Source: an uncultured Burkholderiales bacterium (lineage in GTDB: Bacteria; Pseudomonadota; Gammaproteobacteria; Burkholderiales; Burkholderiaceae_E). From it: a stretch of DNA of 9,142 nucleotides. The stretch is taken from the NCBI GenBank assembly GCA_903898725.1, contig CAIUGQ010000353.1, forward strand, positions 1 to 9,142, written 5' to 3'. A program made the translations under genes and the position numbers. The notes beneath the pieces were generated by a model, which worked only from the letters and a program-made list of their open reading frames with translations, was not told the origin of the DNA and made no database searches. Positions 5,612 to 9,142 of this stretch are shown here, one piece after another; positions within the stretch are counted from its first letter, which is position 1, and each line of letters opens with the position of its first letter.

Positions 5612-6493
5612 TCAGCGCGCCGGCGCCAGGCCCGCGCCGGCGGCGCTCGCCGCCTTCGCGCGCTGGTAGGCCGCGTGCAGCCGGCGGAACACCGGGCCGG
5701 GACGCCCGTCGCCGACCGGACGCCCGTCGAGCAGCGTGACCGGCAGCTCTTCCTTGGTGGCCGACGAGATCATCAGCTCGTCGGCCGACAGCACCTCGTC
5801 GCGGCTCACCTCTCGCACCGTGAACCGCAGCCCTTCGTCCTCGCACAGCTCCTGCATCAGGCCGTAGCGGATGCCCTCGAGGATCAGGTTGTCCTTGGGC
5901 GGCGCGAGCACGCCGCCGTCGCGCACCACCCAGAAGTTGCTCGACGAGCACTCGGTCAGGCGATCGCCCCGGAACATCACGCACTCGGCCGCGCCGGCGT
6001 CGACCGCCGCCTGCCGCGCCAGCACGTTGCCCAGCAGCGAGGTCGACTTGATGTCGCAGTGCAGCCAGCGCTCGTCGGGCAGCGTGATGACCGCCACGCC
6101 CTCGGTCACCTGCTCGGGCGGCTGCACCGGGAACGGACTCGACATCGCGAACACCGTCGGGGTCACGTCCTTCGGGAACGCATGGTCGCGCTTGGCGACG
6201 CCCCGGGTGACCTGGATGTAGACGAACTGATCGTCCCAGGGGTGGCGGGCGATCAGCGCATCGACCAGGCCGCGCCAGCCGGCCGCGTCCATCGGATCGG
6301 CGATGCGCAGCTTGCCGAGGCTGCGCTCGAGCCGGGCATGGTGCTGCGTCCAGCGGAACGGCTGGCGGCCGTAGACCGGCACCACCTCGTAGACGCCGTC
6401 GCCGAAGATGAAGCCGCGATCGAGCACCGGCACGCGGGCTTCGGACAGCGGCAGGAACTCGCCGTTGAGGTAGACGGTCTGGTCGTCGGTCAT
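5612..6493 (-). CDS. dat: D-amino acid aminotransferase (PLP fold type IV)
   Basis: Expected to catalyse D-alanine + 2-oxoglutarate to pyruvate + D-glutamate in the cytoplasm, feeding or draining the D-Ala and D-Glu pools used for peptidoglycan. At 293 residues it has the usual length. The PLP lysine is K149 (HCDIKSTSLLGN) and the PLP-binding Glu is E181 (LTECSSSN). Y35 in GDGVYEV and the R102-x-H104 pair (KRDHAFP) match the Tyr31, Arg98 and His100 that bind the substrate carboxylate in Bacillus D-amino acid aminotransferase. This favours Dat over branched-chain aminotransferase (IlvE) or 4-amino-4-deoxychorismate lyase, which share the fold. The phosphate-cup motif has Cys182 where Gly is common. 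The C-terminal ~20 residues are Ala-rich and lie past the fold. It starts 13 bases after the dacA stop, so the two are almost surely co-transcribed. Confidence 0.92.
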   Translation of the reverse strand: MTDDQTVYLNGEFLPLSEARVPVLDRGFIFGDGVYEVVPVYGRQPFRWTQHHARLERSLGKLRIADPMDAAGWRGLVDALIARHPWDDQFVYIQVTRGVAKRDHAFPKDVTPTVFAMSSPFPVQPPEQVTEGVAVITLPDERWLHCDIKSTSLLGNVLARQAAVDAGAAECVMFRGDRLTECSSSNFWVVRDGGVLAPPKDNLILEGIRYGLMQELCEDEGLRFTVREVSRDEVLSADELMISSATKEELPVTLLDGRPVGDGRPGPVFRRLHAAYQRAKAASAAGAGLAPAR

Positions 6494-6506
6494 GCGGGCC
6501 TGGGAA

Positions 6507-7754
6507 TCACTTGAACCAGAGACGGATCGTATCCCACAGGCGCCCGAACCAGCCGGCCTGCTCGACCGCCTCGAGGGCGATCAGCGGCTGCTCGGCGATC
6601 ACCTTGTCGTCGAGCCGCACGCGCAGCGTGCCGATCGGCTGTCCCTTGGTGATCGGCGCCACCAGCGGCTGCATCCGTTCGATCTCGCCCTTGACGCGCT
6701 CGCCCTGTCCGCGGGCGACGGTCACGAGCACGTTGTTGGCGAACCCGGCCTTGACCTCCTTGGCCGCGCCCTTCCACACCTGGTAGGAGGCCGCGGTGGC
6801 CTCCTTCTGGTAGAGGCGCACGACGTCGAAGTTCGCGAAGCCGTAGTTGAGCAGCTTCTGCGATTCGATCGCGCGGGCCGACTCCGAGGCGGTGCCCAGC
6901 ACCACCGACAGCAGTCGGCGCTGGAAGCCCGCGCCCGGCTGCTCGCGCTTGCTCGAAGCGATCAGGCAGTAGCCGGCGGCATCGGTGTGGCCGGTCTTGA
7001 CGCCATCGACGGTCGGGTCGATGAACAGCAGCCGGTTGCGGTTCGGCTGCTTGATGTTGTTGTACGTGTACTCGCGCTCGGAGTAGATCTTGTAGAAGTC
7101 CGGGTGCTCCTCGATCAGCCGCGAGCTCAGGATCGCGAGGTCGCGCGCCGTCGTGTAGTGCTGCGCATCGGGCAGGCCCGAGGCATTGGTGAAGTTGGTG
7201 TTCTTCATGCCGATGCGCGCGGCTTCGCGGTTCATCTGCGTGGCGAACCCGGCCTCGCTGCCGCCGAGCGCCTCGGCGAGGATGATCGCGGCGTCGTTGC
7301 CCGACTGCACGATCAGGCCGCGCAGCAGCTCCTCGACCATTGCCGGCCGGGCCGGGTCGACGAACATCCGCGAACCGATTGCCTTCCAGGCCGGCGGCGA
7401 GACCGGCGGGCGGGCGTCGAGCGTGAGCTTCTTCTCCTTGAGCGCGTTGAAGACCAGGTAGGCGGTCATCAGCTTGGTCAGGGAGGCCGGCTCGACCTTC
7501 ATGTCGGGGTCGCTCGCGGCGAGCAGCTGGCCGGTGGTCACGTCCACCAGCAGCCAGGATTTCGCGGCGATCTGCGGGGCGCCCTGGAGCGCGAGCCCCT
7601 GGGTGGCCGGTACCGGTGCGGTCGCCGCGCCCGAGGGCGCGGGCGCGGCCGCCGGCGCCTTCGACTTGCCCGCCTGGGCCTGCGTGGACGGCGCGCTCGC
7701 GAGCAGCGCGAGCGTCAGGACGGTGGCGATGGAAGCTTGGCGGCGCAGGGCCAT
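6507..7754 (-). CDS. dacA: D-alanyl-D-alanine carboxypeptidase (penicillin-binding protein 5/6 type)
   Basis: Removes the terminal D-alanine from peptidoglycan pentapeptides in the periplasm, limiting cross-linking. The 415-residue product has a signal peptide (hydrophobic 9-22, likely cleavage after AQA at ~28), an Ala/Pro-rich linker (29-55), and the serine-peptidase S11 core: S91-x-x-K94 (SLTK), S151-G-N153, and K253-T-G255. The spacing between these motifs agrees with E. coli PBP5. A beta-rich C-terminal domain (about 300-390) follows, and the last 15 residues (GWFGRLWDTIRLWFK) are a classic amphipathic membrane-anchor helix. The start is fixed by the signal peptide and by GGAAGGA nine bases upstream; the longer frame to 7913 overlaps the preceding gene and is not used. 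The first gene of a dacA-dat-ybeD unit with its own probable promoter. It could equally be labelled dacC. Confidence 0.96.
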   Translation of the reverse strand: MALRRQASIATVLTLALLASAPSTQAQAGKSKAPAAAPAPSGAATAPVPATQGLALQGAPQIAAKSWLLVDVTTGQLLAASDPDMKVEPASLTKLMTAYLVFNALKEKKLTLDARPPVSPPAWKAIGSRMFVDPARPAMVEELLRGLIVQSGNDAAIILAEALGGSEAGFATQMNREAARIGMKNTNFTNASGLPDAQHYTTARDLAILSSRLIEEHPDFYKIYSEREYTYNNIKQPNRNRLLFIDPTVDGVKTGHTDAAGYCLIASSKREQPGAGFQRRLLSVVLGTASESARAIESQKLLNYGFANFDVVRLYQKEATAASYQVWKGAAKEVKAGFANNVLVTVARGQGERVKGEIERMQPLVAPITKGQPIGTLRVRLDDKVIAEQPLIALEAVEQAGWFGRLWDTIRLWFK

Positions 7755-7763
7755 GATCGTTCG

Positions 7764-7770
7764 TCCTTCC
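7764..7770 (-). promoter_or_regulatory. dacA: Ribosome binding site of dacA
   Basis: On the minus strand GGAAGGA lies nine bases before the ATG at 7754. It is the strongest such site on this strand and decides the dacA start. Confidence 0.65.
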
Positions 7771-7786
7771 CGTTCGCGAGCGAACG
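7771..7786. promoter_or_regulatory. Palindrome in the dacA leader
   Basis: CGTTCGC (7771-7777) and GCGAACG (7780-7786) are perfect inverted arms with a 2-base centre. The site sits directly against the dacA ribosome binding site and about 25 bases downstream of the -10 box, so it is within the leader. It could be an operator for a dimeric regulator; as RNA the 2-base loop would force the stem to open slightly. No regulator is identifiable from the window. Confidence 0.45.
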
Positions 7787-7811
7787 TGAAAGTGGTCGGG
7801 GAAGGCGGCGG

Positions 7812-7817
7812 ATTATA
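7812..7817 (-). promoter_or_regulatory. -10 box (TATAAT) of a dacA promoter
   Basis: A perfect TATAAT is read on the minus strand (ATTATA on the plus strand), conspicuous in very GC-rich DNA. It lies between the stop of the upstream gene (7831) and dacA, giving a leader of about 50 bases. No -35 match is found at 16-18 bases, which would lie inside the upstream coding end; there is no TG extension either, so an activator may be needed. Confidence 0.6.
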
Positions 7818-7830
7818 CGGTCCGCCCGTC

Positions 7831-8409
7831 TCAGCGCCGGCCTTCGTCCCGGGGCTTCGGCCGGGCGGCGGCCGCCGGCGGCGAGTCGGCATCCGGGCGT
7901 GGCGATGACGCATCGCGCCCGCGCGCGCCCCAGGCGCCGTGCGCGGCCTGTGCGGCTGCCGAGACGCGGGCGGCCGCCGCGTCGCCGGCGCGTGTGCGGA
8001 CCAGCTCGACGATCTCGCGCATCACGCTGCGCAGCACCGTCATGTTCACGCAGTCCTGCAGCCGGGCCTCGAGCACGCGGCCCGCCGGCCCCAGCTCGCG
8101 CAGCACCGCGCCCTCGATGCGTCGCTTGAAGTCCTCGAGCCGCGGATCGCGCAGATCGGTGGCGCCGCCGGGCAGTTCCTCGACGATGCCCGAGAGCGCG
8201 ATCAGCCCCGCCGCCTGCAGTTCGTCGATCAGCTTCGGCAGCTCGCCCGGCCGGACCGCGGCGGGCAGGGCCGCGAGCGGCCGTCGGCCGTCGACCAGCA
8301 CCAGCACGCGGCGTGCGGGCGGCGACAGGGTGCTGCCGCGGTGCTCGATCTCGGAGACGCCGGCGGCGGTCTTCGAGTAGACGAGACGGGGATCGAGCGT
8401 GTCCGCCAT
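7831..8409 (-). CDS. Uncharacterised two-part protein
   Basis: 192 residues, function unknown to me. Residues ~8-75 (YSKTAAGVSEI, then LVLVDGRRPLAAL and a final LIDELQAAGLIAL) look like a small helix-turn-helix or winged-helix-like unit ending in the typical 'leu-x-x-x-gly-leu-ile' helix. Residues ~90-145 form a helical region containing ELGPAGRVLEARLQDC, a wording I associate with hypothetical proteins of betaproteobacteria. Residues ~155-192 are an Ala/Pro/Arg/Asp-rich tail, probably disordered. There is no signal peptide or membrane segment, so it is cytoplasmic. It follows the hydrolase gene by 10 bases and precedes the dacA promoter, consistent with one operon. A DNA-binding or adaptor role is conceivable but not shown; no catalytic motif is visible. 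Confidence 0.8.
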   Translation of the reverse strand: MADTLDPRLVYSKTAAGVSEIEHRGSTLSPPARRVLVLVDGRRPLAALPAAVRPGELPKLIDELQAAGLIALSGIVEELPGGATDLRDPRLEDFKRRIEGAVLRELGPAGRVLEARLQDCVNMTVLRSVMREIVELVRTRAGDAAAARVSAAAQAAHGAWGARGRDASSPRPDADSPPAAAARPKPRDEGRR

Positions 8410-8419
8410 GGGCCTGTGC

Positions 8420-9055
8420 TCAGCGCAGCTCGCGCACGAGCAGCTGCTTCAGGCCGGTGAGCTTGCGGTGGAAGAAGTGGTCTGCGCCGGGGATCACCAC
8501 CACGGGCAGTTCCTGGGGGCGCGCCCAGTCGAGGACCGCCGACAGGGGCACGGTGTCGTCGACCTCGCCGTGGATCACCAGCGTGTCGGGCGGCACCGGC
8601 TCGACGTCGAAGCGCGACGCGGCGGTGCCCACGAACACCAGCCGCGAGGCCGGCCGCTGCGCGTCGGCCAGCCGCCGCGCGGCGCGGGACTGCACGAAGC
8701 TGCCGAACGAGAAGCCGGCGAGCACCAGTGGCAGCGTGTCGCCGTCGGGCTCCGCGGCACGCGCCGCGGCGATCACGGCCAGCAGGTCCTCGGTCTCGCC
8801 GCGGCCCTCGTCATAGGTGCCCTCGGTGGCGCCGACGCCGCGGAAGTCGGGCCGCCAGCAGACGTGGCCGAGCGCGAGCAGCGCGCGGGCCAGGGTCTGC
8901 ACGACCTTGTTGTCGCGGGTGCCGCCATACAGCGGGTGCGGATGCGCCACCACCGCGATGCCACGCAGGGGGGTGCCGGCATCCGGCCGGTCGACGGCGA
9001 CGTCGATGCGGCCCGCCGGTCCGTCGATGCCGACGATGCGGGTGCCCGGATTCAT
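8420..9055 (-). CDS. Small alpha/beta hydrolase
   Basis: A 211-residue cytoplasmic serine hydrolase of the dienelactone-hydrolase-like group; substrate unknown. Counting from the ATG at 9055, the signature HPHPLYGGTRDNKVV at about 38-52 supplies the oxyanion region. The nucleophile is S116 in G-F-S-F-G, the acid is D166 or D167 in HGEVDDTVP, and the base is H193 in GADHFFHRKL, so the triad is complete. A DFRGVGATEG segment near 70-79 is typical of this group. The frame also has a GTG immediately before this ATG (9058), giving one more residue; the ATG is preferred and no good Shine-Dalgarno separates them. It starts three bases after the stop of the ferredoxin-domain gene and ends 10 bases before the next, so it is inside an operon. 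Confidence 0.88.
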   Translation of the reverse strand: MNPGTRIVGIDGPAGRIDVAVDRPDAGTPLRGIAVVAHPHPLYGGTRDNKVVQTLARALLALGHVCWRPDFRGVGATEGTYDEGRGETEDLLAVIAAARAAEPDGDTLPLVLAGFSFGSFVQSRAARRLADAQRPASRLVFVGTAASRFDVEPVPPDTLVIHGEVDDTVPLSAVLDWARPQELPVVVIPGADHFFHRKLTGLKQLLVRELR

Positions 9056-9058
9056 CAC

Positions 9059-9142
9059 TCAGTCGATCTTCAGCCGCTCCACGACCTTGCCGTCGCGCAG
9101 ATGGCTTTCGACGATCTCGTCGATGTCGTGCTTGTCGACGAA
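9059..9142 (-). CDS. C-terminus of a (2Fe-2S) ferredoxin-domain protein, 5' part beyond window
   Basis: The last 27 codons of a gene entering from the right edge, ending in TGA at 9059-9061. The residues FVDKHDIDEIVESHL followed by GKVVERLKID match the C-terminal end of thioredoxin-like (2Fe-2S) ferredoxin-domain proteins of betaproteobacteria (the 'D-I-D-E-I-V/I-E-x-H-L' helix and 'V-E-R-L' strand). The cluster cysteines lie outside the window, so the call rests on this short tail and on its position just before the hydrolase gene. Confidence 0.6.
   Translation of the reverse strand, partial: FVDKHDIDEIVESHLRDGKVVERLKID

Noticed and set aside
5583..5984. Upstream extension of the ybeD open frame
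   Set aside because: It overlaps dat in another frame of the same strand and has no resemblance to DUF493 proteins.
5612..6493. Branched-chain aminotransferase (IlvE) as the identity of this gene
   Set aside because: The R-x-H carboxylate-binding pair (102-104) and Tyr35 match D-amino acid aminotransferase, and the dacA context supports it.
6492..8129. Long plus-strand open frame of 545 codons opposite dacA and dat
   Set aside because: It is the antisense of well-recognised genes, is rich in Arg/Gly/Ala/His runs, and has no family wording; long antisense frames are expected in such GC-rich DNA.

Overview
The window is very GC-rich chromosomal DNA with dense, closely packed genes. Gene content and protein wording point to a high-GC betaproteobacterium, most likely of the Burkholderiales. 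The strongest clue is the minus-strand series D,D-carboxypeptidase, D-amino-acid aminotransferase, YbeD, LipB, LipA, with a (2Fe-2S) ferredoxin-domain protein and a small alpha/beta hydrolase upstream. This placement rests on recognised family wording and gene order, not on a database search. I see no tRNA, rRNA, insertion sequence, phage gene or CRISPR array.

Left part (1-2463, plus strand). The window opens inside an M48-type membrane zinc protease with a long C-terminal extension of unknown function. A 158-base spacer follows, carrying a degenerate 11-bp tandem array, a possible -10 box and two overlapping GC hairpins. Then comes a membrane-anchored TlpA-like thioredoxin-fold protein with a variant CAVC active site. 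This gene converges on lipA across a 74-base spacer built almost wholly of short tandem repeats.

Middle (2538-5582). lipB and lipA (minus strand, ATGA overlap) make protein-bound lipoate: LipB transfers octanoate from acyl carrier protein to the target lipoyl domains and LipA inserts the two sulfurs. Divergent from lipB, on the plus strand, is an arginase-family gene with complete metal ligands but two changed substrate-loop positions. It sits between lipB and ybeD, which are usually near neighbours, and its 3' end overlaps the 3' end of ybeD by 17 bases. A strong GC hairpin lies at this junction.

Right part (5283-9142, minus strand). Read in the direction of transcription the order is: C-terminus of a ferredoxin-domain protein, alpha/beta hydrolase, an uncharacterised two-part protein, then dacA, dat and ybeD. 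A perfect TATAAT box and a 7-bp-arm palindrome lie in the 76-base gap before dacA, so dacA-dat-ybeD probably has its own promoter inside a longer operon. DacA releases D-alanine from peptidoglycan stem peptides outside the inner membrane, and Dat can transaminate D-alanine in the cytoplasm; the pairing suggests D-amino-acid balance.

Overall this is mostly housekeeping DNA. I do not see a clear new defence, mobile or biosynthetic system. The points most worth a second look are the arginase placement and its altered active-site loop, the 11-bp array before the TlpA-like gene, the dacA leader palindrome, and two poorly characterised proteins (the M48 extension and the gene at 7831-8409).
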